A DNA stretch of 53,239 nt from Veillonellaceae bacterium SB90 (GTDB lineage Bacteria; Bacillota; Negativicutes; Selenomonadales; Selenomonadaceae): contig CABJCJ010000017.1 of assembly GCA_902364065.1 (NCBI GenBank), forward strand, positions 1-53,239. Reading direction: 5' to 3'. Below, piece after piece: positions 9,101 through 17,484 of the stretch. Within the stretch, counting starts at the first letter, position 1; each line of letters starts with the position of its first letter. The position numbers were made by a program, and so were the translations under genes. The notes under the pieces are model-generated. The model had not been told where the DNA came from. It searched no databases and worked only from the letters and a program-made list of their open reading frames with translations.

Positions 9101-12100
9101 TGACACGGTTGCCCTTGAAATGGCCTTTCGGTTTCTTCGGGCCGAGTGTAGCTGTAGGCAGCCGGCCTTCACGGTCCGGTACCGGCGCAGGGCGCTCGCC
9201 GGGCTTAAGCTTGACCGGAGCATTGGACTCGCCCTGGACGAGCGGATTCTCGTTGACATTTGTCCGAGGCTGCGATACACTTGAAGTAAGGACCTCACGG
9301 TCGCCTGCGGTGCCGGCTCTCAGGTGTTCTGTGACGTGAGGCCCAGAGCTCGAAGGGGAATGTTGTCCGGGAACATTCGTTAACCCTTCGGGCTTTTCTA
9401 ATGCCTCGAGTTCTAAGGTATAAATGCGGCGTCCGATTTTCTCATCGTGGTACTGCTTCACCGTGATTTTCGCGATGCTTCCATTGGCACGTCGAACCCG
9501 AAAACGCTGGACTGCCTTGATATCTCTTGCTTCATGAATATCGGGATGGCTTTCCGATAGGATTGCATCTTCAAATAGACGTCGGATTTCCGACACGGCT
9601 TGGATATGCTCTTCGCCAGAGAACCCATTGCGGATAGATTTCGCAATGGCTCTTGCGGAGAGCATTTTCTTTATCCCGGTTTTGCTGAGCCGCGCTACGA
9701 TCCCCGTCGATTTATTGGTAAAATCATGATTCGCTATATCCCGAATCATGACCTTGCGCAGCTTGTTCGCCTGTTTATAGATGTGCCCCGGTGCCAGGTT
9801 GCGCTGCGCCTCATCGCCGCGGATAACACGAGCATCATCTTGCTGCTGAGTCAGCTCTTCCTCGCGTGTCCGACCTTTCTTTATCTGCTTCTCACCCTGC
9901 ACCAGCGTGCCGGCATCCGTCTGATCCATAGCGCGGTCAAAGCTCTCCTCCGGATGTTCGCGCATGTAGTCGCGCAGGACGCGCATATGACTGAGCTCTC
10001 GGTCGAGCGTATCGAATTCCTCGACGTCATGCAGGCGGTCTTCGGCGAGGAAGGGAAGGTCGGCTTTCGTCGGCTTGCGGCCCAGCCGCTTATAGGCATC
10101 CTGATACCACTGCGGATTGTTGCTCTGCGCCCAGCGGCCGTTGATGTTGCCGCGGTCATCCGTCGTGTAGCCGATGTCTACCCCCTTGCCGCCCGGGTTC
10201 TCCTGCATCAGCCGGACCTCTTCGTCAATCATGCGTTGGCGCTCCTGCTCCAGCGATTCGATATAGTTGTCGAGGTCGAGCGCGTCCTGCGCCGTCTTGC
10301 CCTCGCCCCACTTGATTTTTGCCGGTGCATTGGCCTCCTGCAGGTCTTCGGTCTCAGCCTTCGCGCGGGCGGCCTCAGTTTCGTCTGTGCGCTCCTGCAC
10401 GCCCTCGTCATCCGTATAGATGGGATTGCCCTCAACATCGCGGAGAGGCCCTTCTTCGTCCGGCTCAGCGGCAGAGCTGCTGGAGCTGTCGTCATCGAGC
10501 CAGGACGAATCCTCTGCGTCACTGCTGCGACCGCGGCGAAGATTGGAGAGCGGCGTGCCATCATCCGAGATGTGGAAGTTGTAGCCCGTCGTGTTCTCCG
10601 TCCAGTTCGAGCGGTCGAATTCGTCATAGGTCTTGAAGCCGAGCTCATGGCATTTCTCCGTGAACTTCGCACGAAAGTCTGGGTCTGTCAGGCGGTCGTT
10701 GACAATATCTGCAGCCTTGCCTGCCGCATGATTCGGGTCGCTGTGCGTGCCGTCACGCATCGACGAGATGTCGAGATGCTCGCCGCCCGTTTCCTCGGCA
10801 TACCATTTGTCGAGCAGGCGCAGCTTTGCCTCTGTGCCTTCATCGAAGCCTTCGTGGTTGACGCCGGGTTCGAGCGTATACTCTGCCGTCTCAGGCACGA
10901 CGTAGCCGCCGCCCTCACCGCCAGACGTTGGCTGATAGTCCGGCTGGCCCATGACATGCTCTAAGTACTGCGGGTCGCCACCGCCATTGTAGTCGCGAAT
11001 AGCCGCGTTGTAGTCGCCGCCGTCCTGATCCAGCATCGTGCGCAGATACTTGGCACCGGCATAGATGGACTGGCGTGGGTCGCTTACATCGTCGTAACCC
11101 ATCGCCCTCCCCGTGCTGTCGAGCACCTGCATGACGTTGGAATCGCGCTCACCGTGACGGCTCTCCTGCTGTGCCATCTTGTGCAGGATGACTGGGTCAA
11201 GATCATACTGCGCCGCCGCATCATCAATCCAGGCATCGATATCGCCGTGGCCCGTATCGATGTGGACCGTGCCGTCGTCACCGGTTTCATAGCCGCCCGA
11301 CTCCGCAGCCGCATTGTCCGCTTCCTGGACAATATCCTCCGCCGACTCGACGGGTGGCGGCGTCGTATCGACATCCTCGTCCGCCTTCTCCCAGACATTC
11401 TGCACGCGGTTCTTCAGGCCAACCGCCCCGCGGCCCAAGGCACGCGCACCGTGATAGCCGCCTTCAGCCAACGTGGCCGGCATGAGCACGCGATCCCAGA
11501 TATTGGCCGGATGTGACTTGATGTCCTCGGCGAGCTGCTCCGGATTACTGATATCCGTAATGAGTTGGTTAAGCGGCTGCACGACCATACCCTGCACGAC
11601 CGCACCGAGGCCGCCCTCACCCTGACCGCCGTCCTCGCCTGTGCCGTGGCCGAGGTAGAGGTCTGCCGTGTCCGAGATCATCTTCGGTGCAAAGACTGCA
11701 CCGGCAATGGCTCGGATTTGTGCCGGCACGAGCGGCGTCATGGCCACCATACCGGCCGGACGCGCGACGTCGCTGTAAACATCCCAGAGATTCTGCCCCG
11801 CCTTGTCATCGAGCTGTTGGAGCTGTTGCAGGCTTGTGGCCGTGAGCTCATCATAGACTGTACCTGCCAGCTTCGATGCATCCTGATAGAGGTCATTGCC
11901 CCAGTCATTGACATCTCGGCGCAGATTCGCCTGTAGCGTATCCTGCGGCTGATTGTTCAGATTATATGATGGGTCGCCGACATGCGCGAGGATATTCTCC
12001 TCCTCCGTCTGCAACGGGTCTGCTCCGCTGTTGTCGCCATTCTCCGCCTGCGCCGCTGACTCCGGCGTGATGCTGCCATTGTCGTCCGTCGCATTGTTGA

Positions 12101-12434
12101 GGATTTCGTGGTACGTCGTGTTGTTGTAGTGGTCCGCAATGGCGTCGCCGATATCCCCGACCGTCTGTGACTCGCCCTTTGCATAGTCCATCTGCATCTT
12201 GCTCTGGTCCTGCTGCACACCGCCGACAAGCGTCAGGATATCATGCAGGTCCTGCCCGAGGCCCGCCATGACGCTGGCCACTGCATCCGCCGTGCTGCCC
12301 GAATCGCCCGCATCATCCGAGTCGCTGAGGTCCATGTCGGCAGAATCCGGCACGTCCTTTGTCGCTTCCAAAAAGCCACGGACAGACGGGTCGCTGTCTG
12401 TTCCAAGAAAATTATTGACTGCTTCATCTGCCAT
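6177..12434 (-). CDS. Giant polyvalent virion protein (lytic transglycosylase, metallopeptidase, LPD domains)
   Basis: A 2085-residue protein, by far the largest in the prophage. Domains in order: an acidic low-complexity N-terminus (1-200); an SLT-type lytic transglycosylase at about 398-495 with catalytic Glu424 in AQQESRHG and the YLRTMLDQ/YNGG repeats; an M15-like D,D-peptidase-type segment at about 525-626 with HSDPNHAAGKAAD and NFHIS; an LPD3-like domain at about 895-1013; a metallopeptidase-type HEIGH motif at 1160-1164; and a long helical C-terminus resembling LPD38-type regions. Such proteins are packaged and ejected, and their enzyme domains open the cell wall during DNA entry, like T7 internal proteins. 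Position after the fibre and before the lysis cassette agrees. The role is inferred from domains. Confidence 0.85.
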   Translation of the reverse strand: MADEAVNNFLGTDSDPSVRGFLEATKDVPDSADMDLSDSDDAGDSGSTADAVASVMAGLGQDLHDILTLVGGVQQDQSKMQMDYAKGESQTVGDIGDAIADHYNNTTYHEILNNATDDNGSITPESAAQAENGDNSGADPLQTEEENILAHVGDPSYNLNNQPQDTLQANLRRDVNDWGNDLYQDASKLAGTVYDELTATSLQQLQQLDDKAGQNLWDVYSDVARPAGMVAMTPLVPAQIRAIAGAVFAPKMISDTADLYLGHGTGEDGGQGEGGLGAVVQGMVVQPLNQLITDISNPEQLAEDIKSHPANIWDRVLMPATLAEGGYHGARALGRGAVGLKNRVQNVWEKADEDVDTTPPPVESAEDIVQEADNAAAESGGYETGDDGTVHIDTGHGDIDAWIDDAAAQYDLDPVILHKMAQQESRHGERDSNVMQVLDSTGRAMGYDDVSDPRQSIYAGAKYLRTMLDQDGGDYNAAIRDYNGGGDPQYLEHVMGQPDYQPTSGGEGGGYVVPETAEYTLEPGVNHEGFDEGTEAKLRLLDKWYAEETGGEHLDISSMRDGTHSDPNHAAGKAADIVNDRLTDPDFRAKFTEKCHELGFKTYDEFDRSNWTENTTGYNFHISDDGTPLSNLRRGRSSDAEDSSWLDDDSSSSSAAEPDEEGPLRDVEGNPIYTDDEGVQERTDETEAARAKAETEDLQEANAPAKIKWGEGKTAQDALDLDNYIESLEQERQRMIDEEVRLMQENPGGKGVDIGYTTDDRGNINGRWAQSNNPQWYQDAYKRLGRKPTKADLPFLAEDRLHDVEEFDTLDRELSHMRVLRDYMREHPEESFDRAMDQTDAGTLVQGEKQIKKGRTREEELTQQQDDARVIRGDEAQRNLAPGHIYKQANKLRKVMIRDIANHDFTNKSTGIVARLSKTGIKKMLSARAIAKSIRNGFSGEEHIQAVSEIRRLFEDAILSESHPDIHEARDIKAVQRFRVRRANGSIAKITVKQYHDEKIGRRIYTLELEALEKPEGLTNVPGQHSPSSSGPHVTEHLRAGTAGDREVLTSSVSQPRTNVNENPLVQGESNAPVKLKPGERPAPVPDREGRLPTATLGPKKPKGHFKGNRVTREEIFERARELFGTVRTGRTGRGLNGQYDRGADVARTAQYGQFDTMWHEIGHKIDLLLGLTDKAGHTYDAEFKHVLDRKYPDGFLNHYRLDELQPEGIAEFLKEYMHDRTEAKADFPTFYDFWEKEVGKDKDLAARVSEMREMMDVYYKQPLGAQILSTIHSDKPPTIREKIQKVLDNIMINWVDDKWGIKKAEQMVEQIIGRKLRPEESAYTYARIAKDRGASAAMQLLTGEDAEAVTKALNKIYGGVLKKEVTFPMVLEKIQKLEKSNKDFLKKNNFKDYQEALSAYLIARRFIEVHDLKAKGHRNYQMPRSYDEYKRFVDSAPQGLKDAAQDIYDLNRNILAIMHHEGMLSDKLYAKLLADHKHYVSLARTFEDDAGASQGFGASDSFINVSNNIKKLTEEGSVRDVKDPLQTIPQNIARSLIAVERNKVAQKFVAHSELYGTGGVIEKVSGNAKPKDSSFNVWQHGKQVTYDTTPEIYQAMQSLKPDGMDNLTHLLLKMPSNVMRAGAVVYNPAFLAKNLGRDQLTAYLNSKYGYKPFLDMAKGMLHLLRKDDMYHEFVTSGALMSAITQDAKTMVPELAKAYAKKGMRSKIFKAINPAVSLPALSEFIEQSTRMGLYGRARKHGATITEATMEARESTLDFGRAGRMGRKWNRYIPFFNAVIQDPVIFMERIRENPARMMKRSAPMIMGSLALYAIIQSNEQTAAEYDEMMPYEKNMFWNVPVPKWVSKTGWVRYPKPFGPGFLFGSLPERIADMVKGKDKTGKGMKEWAKGFLEGFNPVSLPPLIQAVYEWQANYSFFRERSIVPQREAKLPEEQQYGPTTSEVAKFIGEHFGLSPRKVDNLGQNLAAGAWTQGNNLIDTLAGRKGRNLNPLKSLTVDPYSAPQSIQDFYDHMDKAESSYYGEMNTKGHPTAKTEYNHKLMYHAQKQMSDLNKKERVALQKGDQDAVDKINKQQLKVARDALKMYKE

Positions 12435-12448
12435 GATTCAATCTCCTA

Positions 12449-13981
12449 TCATTCCGGCGCATCATCGCCCCAAACATTGTGGTAGTATTCAATAGCCGAA
12501 GGTGGCAGATAGGCATCTGCCTGCTCTTCGCTCATACCCGCATTCAGAAGCTGCTCTTTGACCTGCGACGGCGTCTGCCCCTGCGCCAGCATATCTGTTA
12601 CCTTCGATTCAACCTTCTTCGAGTTGAAATTTGCTCCACCACTTCCGCCACCAGACTTGGAAGAGCCTCCACCGCTCCGCGTCGGCTTATTCTCCGTCAC
12701 AACATTATGCCTGTGCTTCTCATCAAGATCTCTTGCTTTCAGGCCTTCATTGGCTTTATGTGTACGAATATTTTCGATGAGTCCTGCCTTCTTGAGGTCA
12801 ACATCCTGCTGTTCCTTCCAAGTTGGTGTCTTGGCCTCTTTCATGATTGGCACGGCATAGACGGGCTTGCCATCCTTGTCGACGCCGAAGCTGCCGCCGT
12901 TCTTCTTGACGGCCACCCAGCTCGTGTAACCGCCCTGGTTCGACTTCGTGACAGATACCTCGCCCATCTTCTGCAGCTGCGTCAAAAGCGACGTGTCGAA
13001 CTCCGGCTGGCCCATCTGCTTGGCGGCGATATTGTAGTCCGTCATCATGCGGCCGGCTTGCATAAAGACCTTCGGGTCGTTGAGGTTATCCGCATTCTGC
13101 GCGAGGAATTTGTCGATGGGTACGCGGGCCTGTGCCATCGTCGCACCGCCGAACGCATTGAGGCGGTCCTGGATGGCCGAGTCGATGAGCCCTTCCGCCA
13201 TCTGCGCCCCGCGGACGCCATAGCGGCGCAGCGCCGCCTGCATGGCCTTTGCCTTGAGGTCTGCCGCCCGCTCTTTGACTTCCTGAAAGGACGCCGCCCT
13301 TGCCTTGCCCGTGTAGCCGTACTGCTCGAGCCCCGTCTTGAAGCGGCCCGTGCGCGCGCTGTAAGCATTGTCCGCCTCCGCGCGGCCCTGCGCATAGTCG
13401 AGGTTGGCCTTGACGCGCGCCTTCTCGTCGCCACCCGTGTAGGTGTTGCCCGCGAACCACTCTGGATGCTCCTTCTGGTTCTTGGCGAATTCATCATACT
13501 GCGACTGGAGCTTCGCCTTCGTCGCCGCGGATGGCTGCTGTGCCGTGTTCGCCAGATCCGTCGCGGCCTGGATGAGCGACTGGCTCCCCGATGCCATCTT
13601 CTGGATGGGCGTCAGCTCGAAAGCGGGCGTGTTCTTGTGGAGCCAGTCCGGGTTTGGCAGCTGGCCGCCGACCTGCATCGACTGGACCGCGCCTTGCATC
13701 TCCTTGTCGCCGTACTGCTCGGGCGGCATATCGACTTTCTCATAGACCGGCTCCGTCATCTTGTCGAGGCCCTGCTTCATCTCCGGCGACGAGGCATAGC
13801 CGATGGCCCCCTCATACGCCTGCTTCTGCCAGTACGCTCCGAGGATATCCGCGAGTGCCTGTACAGGGCCGTAGTTGCCGCCATTCATCTGCGCGCCAAT
13901 CGTGCCCGGCATGCCCCGCATGAAGTTCGGACTCCCGTCGGCCCAGCCGCCCGTCCAGTAGCTGTTTCCTGTCCCCGCCAT
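12449..13981 (-). CDS. Probable internal virion/DNA ejection protein
   Basis: A 510-residue, Gln-, Ala- and Met-rich, largely helical protein with no enzymatic motif. The ATG at 13981 overlaps the TGA of the preceding 73-aa gene. It has long amphipathic stretches (for example around AADLKAKAMQAALRRYG), a Gly/Ser-rich linker near residues 450-465 and a UBA-like segment MLAQGQTPSQVKEQLLNAG close to the end. Composition and position between the Hint protein and the giant polyvalent protein suggest a virion protein ejected with DNA. Its N-terminus shares a short motif with the 73-aa gene upstream. Confidence 0.65.
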   Translation of the reverse strand: MAGTGNSYWTGGWADGSPNFMRGMPGTIGAQMNGGNYGPVQALADILGAYWQKQAYEGAIGYASSPEMKQGLDKMTEPVYEKVDMPPEQYGDKEMQGAVQSMQVGGQLPNPDWLHKNTPAFELTPIQKMASGSQSLIQAATDLANTAQQPSAATKAKLQSQYDEFAKNQKEHPEWFAGNTYTGGDEKARVKANLDYAQGRAEADNAYSARTGRFKTGLEQYGYTGKARAASFQEVKERAADLKAKAMQAALRRYGVRGAQMAEGLIDSAIQDRLNAFGGATMAQARVPIDKFLAQNADNLNDPKVFMQAGRMMTDYNIAAKQMGQPEFDTSLLTQLQKMGEVSVTKSNQGGYTSWVAVKKNGGSFGVDKDGKPVYAVPIMKEAKTPTWKEQQDVDLKKAGLIENIRTHKANEGLKARDLDEKHRHNVVTENKPTRSGGGSSKSGGGSGGANFNSKKVESKVTDMLAQGQTPSQVKEQLLNAGMSEEQADAYLPPSAIEYYHNVWGDDAPE

Positions 13982-14202
13982 CACTTCATCGCTCCCTTCA
14001 TCCAGTACGAGCCAAGGACCTGCGCCAGCGCGCCGAGCGGCGTGCCGTTGTTCTGCGTAAGCCCCTGCTCCGCCATGAGGTACGGCAGTGCCCGGAAGTA
14101 GCCGGGCTGCGCCTGTGGAGTCGTAGCAGCGGGGCCCTGCACCATATTCTGCGCCGCCTGCAGCAGCGAGAGCGGTGCCTGCTGATTGAACATCGAAACC
14201 AT
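13981..14202 (-). CDS. Small virion-associated ORF, partial paralogue of the next gene
   Basis: A 73-residue ORF ending LGALAQVLGSYWMKGAMK. The neighbouring 510-residue protein contains VQALADILGAYWQKQA near its N-terminus, so both share an ALA-x-[VI]-LG-[SA]-YW-x-K motif. The ORF sits tightly between the Hint protein and that gene, with TGATG overlap at its end. It may be an old partial duplication or a small capsid-internal partner. The function is unknown. Confidence 0.6.
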   Translation of the reverse strand: MVSMFNQQAPLSLLQAAQNMVQGPAATTPQAQPGYFRALPYLMAEQGLTQNNGTPLGALAQVLGSYWMKGAMK

Positions 14203-15396
14203 TTAATCACCCATCCCTTCCGCTGCAACATCATTGGCAAAGAAGATATTGCGCTCTGCCGGGCCCTCGAGCGTCAGATCATACACGAGCTCCTTGCGCC
14301 CCGTGTCCCTCTCTACGCCAAGCACCTCGACCGGATTGCCCTGGAAGACGACGGCCCGCGGATGATGCGCGCTGTCGATGCTGGCGAAGTGCTTGCCATC
14401 GAAGTAGCGCTGTCTCGCCGTCGTGTGCCACGTTGTGCCGTCACCAAAGTAGACATCCACAATGTCGCGCAGATGGCCGCCCGTGATTGAGGCGACGCGC
14501 TTCGGCGTGACTTCATTATCCTCGTCCAGCGAGAGTACCATGTCCCCCGGCCTGATATCGCGGATCTTTGCATAGCCGTCCGGCGTCGTGACGAGCGTAT
14601 CCCCCGCGAAGCAGAGGATGAACGCTGTGCCAAGCGTGCCGATCGTCGACCAGATGCCGTTGCCGTTACCACCGCTCGTCGTCGTAGACGTACTGCCCGT
14701 GCCCATGCGGCCCGAGTACATCGTGTTGTACATATTGCTCGCCGGATTTGCCAGCGCCGCCGCATAGTCAAACAGACTGTTCGTCGGCGTCTCTGACGCC
14801 TGCTGTGCTAGCTGATTGCCCGCGAGAACCTGATTTGCGTTGGATGCCGTACTGCCAAGCAGGCCCGAGTACGTACCGAGGTCCGACGCGTACGACTTTG
14901 CCAGCTGGCTCGCCGCGTCTTCCGAGATATCATCGAGCGCCTTGCTCATGACCGAGCTGTTGATCACGCCGCGCCCGGCCAGATTGTTGACCGAGCTGCC
15001 GACCGTCGCCTGCAGGTCATCGTTGAGTGCCTTGCGTCGTGCATCCGCAAACTGGCTTGGCAGATTGCCCGCGAGCAAATCATTGTAGCCACTCGACACG
15101 CGGCCCATCGTGCCGTTGTAGTCCCCCGCCAGCCTCGTCCAATCCGGATTGTACTGGCGGTCGATAGACTGCAGCGCCTTGCTCATGATGCCGCCCGCAC
15201 CATTTAGGCCGCTCTTCGCATAGTCCATGAGCCCATTCTCGAGGTAAGCCTCATTCCAAGTCTGCCCCGGAATCACCCTGCTTGTCGTTGTCGTGCTCTT
15301 ACTGCCGCCACCCTTCTTCATGCGCGGCCTTCCTCTCTTCAAGATAGGATTGATTGGCATGCCAAAGCAGTCAAGTTCGATTCCCTTCCACATCAT
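14203..15396 (-). CDS. Virion protein with C-terminal Hint (intein-like) domain
   Basis: A 397-residue protein in two parts. Residues 1 to about 240 are a Ser/Ala/Asn-rich helical region typical of podoviral internal proteins. A Gly/Ser/Thr linker and a hydrophobic patch (WSTIGTLGTAFIL) follow. From Cys262 there is a Hint fold: CFAGDTLVTTPDGYAKI, IRPGDMVLS, and RNIFFANDVAAEGMGD at the end. The N-terminal Cys needed for the thioester step is present. The block-B His position appears to be Gln (TTARQRYF), and the usual terminal His-Asn plus extein is absent. Splicing is therefore unlikely; N-terminal self-cleavage or an inert role is possible. The start at 15396 has GGAGG six bases upstream. 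Confidence 0.82.
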   Translation of the reverse strand: MMWKGIELDCFGMPINPILKRGRPRMKKGGGSKSTTTTSRVIPGQTWNEAYLENGLMDYAKSGLNGAGGIMSKALQSIDRQYNPDWTRLAGDYNGTMGRVSSGYNDLLAGNLPSQFADARRKALNDDLQATVGSSVNNLAGRGVINSSVMSKALDDISEDAASQLAKSYASDLGTYSGLLGSTASNANQVLAGNQLAQQASETPTNSLFDYAAALANPASNMYNTMYSGRMGTGSTSTTTSGGNGNGIWSTIGTLGTAFILCFAGDTLVTTPDGYAKIRDIRPGDMVLSLDEDNEVTPKRVASITGGHLRDIVDVYFGDGTTWHTTARQRYFDGKHFASIDSAHHPRAVVFQGNPVEVLGVERDTGRKELVYDLTLEGPAERNIFFANDVAAEGMGD

Positions 15397-15742
15397 TCAA
15401 AACCTCCGTAAACGCCCAGTACCACTTCCCGTTGGCCCCGCGCGTGCTGTACTTCAAATCCAGATGCGCCTTCGAGAGCCGCGCATAAGCCTTCGCCGGA
15501 TGGAACGTCTGCGTCGTCACCTCGCGGCACCCTAGGCACCGCGCCCTCTCCCTTGCTTTTCGGAACAGATACTGGTAGTCATCCGTGGCAAAATGGTCGA
15601 TGTACAGCACCCCGCCCGGGAAAACCTTGTAATAGAAGAAGCCGTGTGCGGGCTCGAAGTAGAGCGAAGCCCCTTCGATAGGATCAGCCGGTTCCGCATG
15701 GGATTCATACCAGGCTTTCCATTCTTTAAAAGTCCGCATCAT
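15371..15742 (-). CDS. Hypothetical phage protein of the ejection-gene region
   Basis: A 123-residue alpha/beta protein (FEPAHGFFYYKVFPGGVLYIDHF, then ARERARCLGC). The layout loosely recalls acetyltransferase-like internal proteins found at this position in some podoviruses, but no acetyl-CoA loop is clear. It overlaps the start of the Hint-protein gene by 26 bases and its own start overlaps the stop of the gene before. The function is unknown. Confidence 0.6.
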   Translation of the reverse strand: MMRTFKEWKAWYESHAEPADPIEGASLYFEPAHGFFYYKVFPGGVLYIDHFATDDYQYLFRKARERARCLGCREVTTQTFHPAKAYARLSKAHLDLKYSTRGANGKWYWAFTEVLNDVEGNRT

Positions 15743-16044
15743 GCCAGCGCCGCCTTCACTTCCGATTCCGTGAACCCCAGCCGCAAGAGCTTGCAGTTCT
15801 CGTCAATCTTTTTCTCGTACTGGTAGTAGGTCTTCGCGCTGGTATTGCGGTCTTCATCGATGACAATCTTATGTGTATCGTCTACTGTACCTGCAGACTC
15901 ATCAGCAATCGTACCGACGTTGTACCACTGGTACATGCTGTCAAGCAGGGCCTGAAAATCGCCCTGCCATTTCTCTTTCGGGAAATTTGCTTTCACAAAC
16001 AGATAATCTTCTCTTGTATTCAGTGTATGCGGATATCCTACCAT
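15739..16044 (-). CDS. Hypothetical protein downstream of the DGR reverse transcriptase
   Basis: A 101-residue ORF with GGAGG ahead of the ATG. It begins MVGYPHTLNTREDYLFVKAN and ends with a UBA-like helix (LLRLGFTESEVKAALA). It lies second after the reverse transcriptase and overlaps the next gene by four bases. The family is not recognised; the C-terminal segment hints at a protein-protein contact role. Confidence 0.6.
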   Translation of the reverse strand: MVGYPHTLNTREDYLFVKANFPKEKWQGDFQALLDSMYQWYNVGTIADESAGTVDDTHKIVIDEDRNTSAKTYYQYEKKIDENCKLLRLGFTESEVKAALA

Positions 16045-16056
16045 GCTTATGCCTCC

Positions 16057-16344
16057 TCACGTGAACGTGTAGTAGTTATGGATTTTCTTGATGGACGCCT
16101 CAAAAGGCATCATGTCCTTGAACGTGTCCAGCTGTCGTTCGAGCACAGCGCTGTTCGTGAAGGTGACGCCAATCTTGTCGTCCAGCTTGAATTGAATCTC
16201 GATACAGTTCTTTCCTTTGACCGCCCGCGACTCGAATTTCCGATAAGCCAGCACGACGATGGTCTTGTTGAAAAGCTCACTAATGCTCACTTTGTCGCCA
16301 TCCATCGCCTTTTCCTCTTTGGCGAAATCGCTGAATTTATGCAT
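16057..16344 (-). CDS. Small beta-rich protein coupled to the DGR reverse transcriptase
   Basis: A 95-residue ORF whose start overlaps the end of the reverse transcriptase gene by eight bases, so it is probably co-translated with it. After a short charged leader it alternates hydrophobic strands (KTIVVLAYRKFESR, NCIEIQFKL, IGVTFTNSAVLERQL) and ends PFEASIKKIHNYYTF, which suggests a small OB-like beta barrel. It does not resemble the four-helix Avd accessory protein of classical DGRs, and no Avd gene is seen. A DGR accessory or single-strand nucleic-acid-binding role is a guess from position and fold appearance. Confidence 0.6.
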   Translation of the reverse strand: MHKFSDFAKEEKAMDGDKVSISELFNKTIVVLAYRKFESRAVKGKNCIEIQFKLDDKIGVTFTNSAVLERQLDTFKDMMPFEASIKKIHNYYTFT

Positions 16345-17350
16345 AGCTGCTTACCTCGTCCCAAAGCTCGTCGATATGATTGGCAATCGCATAATGATGG
16401 GCGTTGGCGTGCTGTATCCATCCCTTCGCGCTGGCTACTTTAGCCTTTGCCGTCTCCGGTGAGATGCGCCCCTGCTTCAAGAGGTGCATCGTCTCGCGGA
16501 GATGCCTGCGGATGCGGGCGGCTGTCTTCTTGCGCACGAGAATGTACCGAGGGAAATGCCTATAGCCGAGAAAGTCCACGCCCTGCGCGGTCGGAAAAAG
16601 CTGGCACTTGCTGAGCATCAGTTTCAGCGTGCCTGCAAGATAGCCTGGCAGCTCATTTCGGATTCTCCGCAGCTCGTCCTTGTCATTCGAGAAGAAGCAG
16701 AAGTCGTCACAATACCGTATGTAGTCACGGACATGCCAGTGCTGTTTGACGTATGTGTCCAGCTCATTCATGTAGAGATTGCCAAACCATTGCGACAAGT
16801 AGTTTCCGATTGGCACGTTCGTCTCCGTATGCGTGCTGTCAATCACGTCATCCAGCAAAGCCAGAAGTCTTTCATCCTTGAGCTTGTGGCGTAGTATCTT
16901 CTTTAGGATTTCATGATTCACGGATGGATAGAATTTGCTGATATCGCACTTGAGGCAGTAACGGTTGTGCCGCACCATATCCATGCATCGCTTGCTCCCC
17001 GCGTGCTGTCCTTTCCCTTTTCGGCATGAATAACTGTCGTAGATCATGAGCTTGTCAAAGACCGGCTCCAGCACGTTCATGACCGCGTGATGCACGATGC
17101 GGTCGGGATAGAACGGCAGGATGTAGATGGTCCGCTCTTTCGGCTCATAAATCTGCTTCGTCGTGTACGACGCCGTATGAAAGGTTCCCTGCTCCAGCGA
17201 TTCTTTCAGCTTCATCAGCCACGGCATCGGGTCAGCGTCATACATCCGGACATTCCGTTGCCAGTGCTTCCCTTTGGACGCCTTGTAGTAGGCTTCCTGT
17301 AGATTCTCTATATCGACTATTTTTGTAAAGAAATTACCATATCGTTTCAT
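16337..17350 (-). CDS. DGR reverse transcriptase
   Basis: A 337-residue reverse transcriptase. The polymerase active site YIRYCDDFCFFS carries the YxDD aspartates, and LKCDISKFYPSVNH has the motif-A aspartate. The decisive feature is IGNYLSQWFGNLYMNELD: the SQ-containing motif 4 is characteristic of DGR reverse transcriptases. There is no maturase, endonuclease or protease domain. A template repeat lies just upstream and a diverging variable repeat lies in the next gene, so it should copy TR RNA with adenine-specific errors for mutagenic retrohoming. The start has only a weak AAAGTGA ribosome site. Confidence 0.95.
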   Translation of the reverse strand: MKRYGNFFTKIVDIENLQEAYYKASKGKHWQRNVRMYDADPMPWLMKLKESLEQGTFHTASYTTKQIYEPKERTIYILPFYPDRIVHHAVMNVLEPVFDKLMIYDSYSCRKGKGQHAGSKRCMDMVRHNRYCLKCDISKFYPSVNHEILKKILRHKLKDERLLALLDDVIDSTHTETNVPIGNYLSQWFGNLYMNELDTYVKQHWHVRDYIRYCDDFCFFSNDKDELRRIRNELPGYLAGTLKLMLSKCQLFPTAQGVDFLGYRHFPRYILVRKKTAARIRRHLRETMHLLKQGRISPETAKAKVASAKGWIQHANAHHYAIANHIDELWDEVSSYA

Positions 17351-17484
17351 AGTTTCACTTTAATGGGGCGGACGTTCGCCATAGGCTACACTAGCCCACC
17401 CCGTCTCCCGTTGTGTATTTTGGCTATGCCAAGGCTCATGCACCCAGCCGAGGGATTTTGGCTAGACGCTTTTTATCTCCCGTA

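Noticed and set aside
16337..17350. Group II intron or retron reverse transcriptase
   Set aside because: There is no maturase or endonuclease domain and no intron or msr/msd structure; the SQ motif and TR/VR pair identify a DGR.
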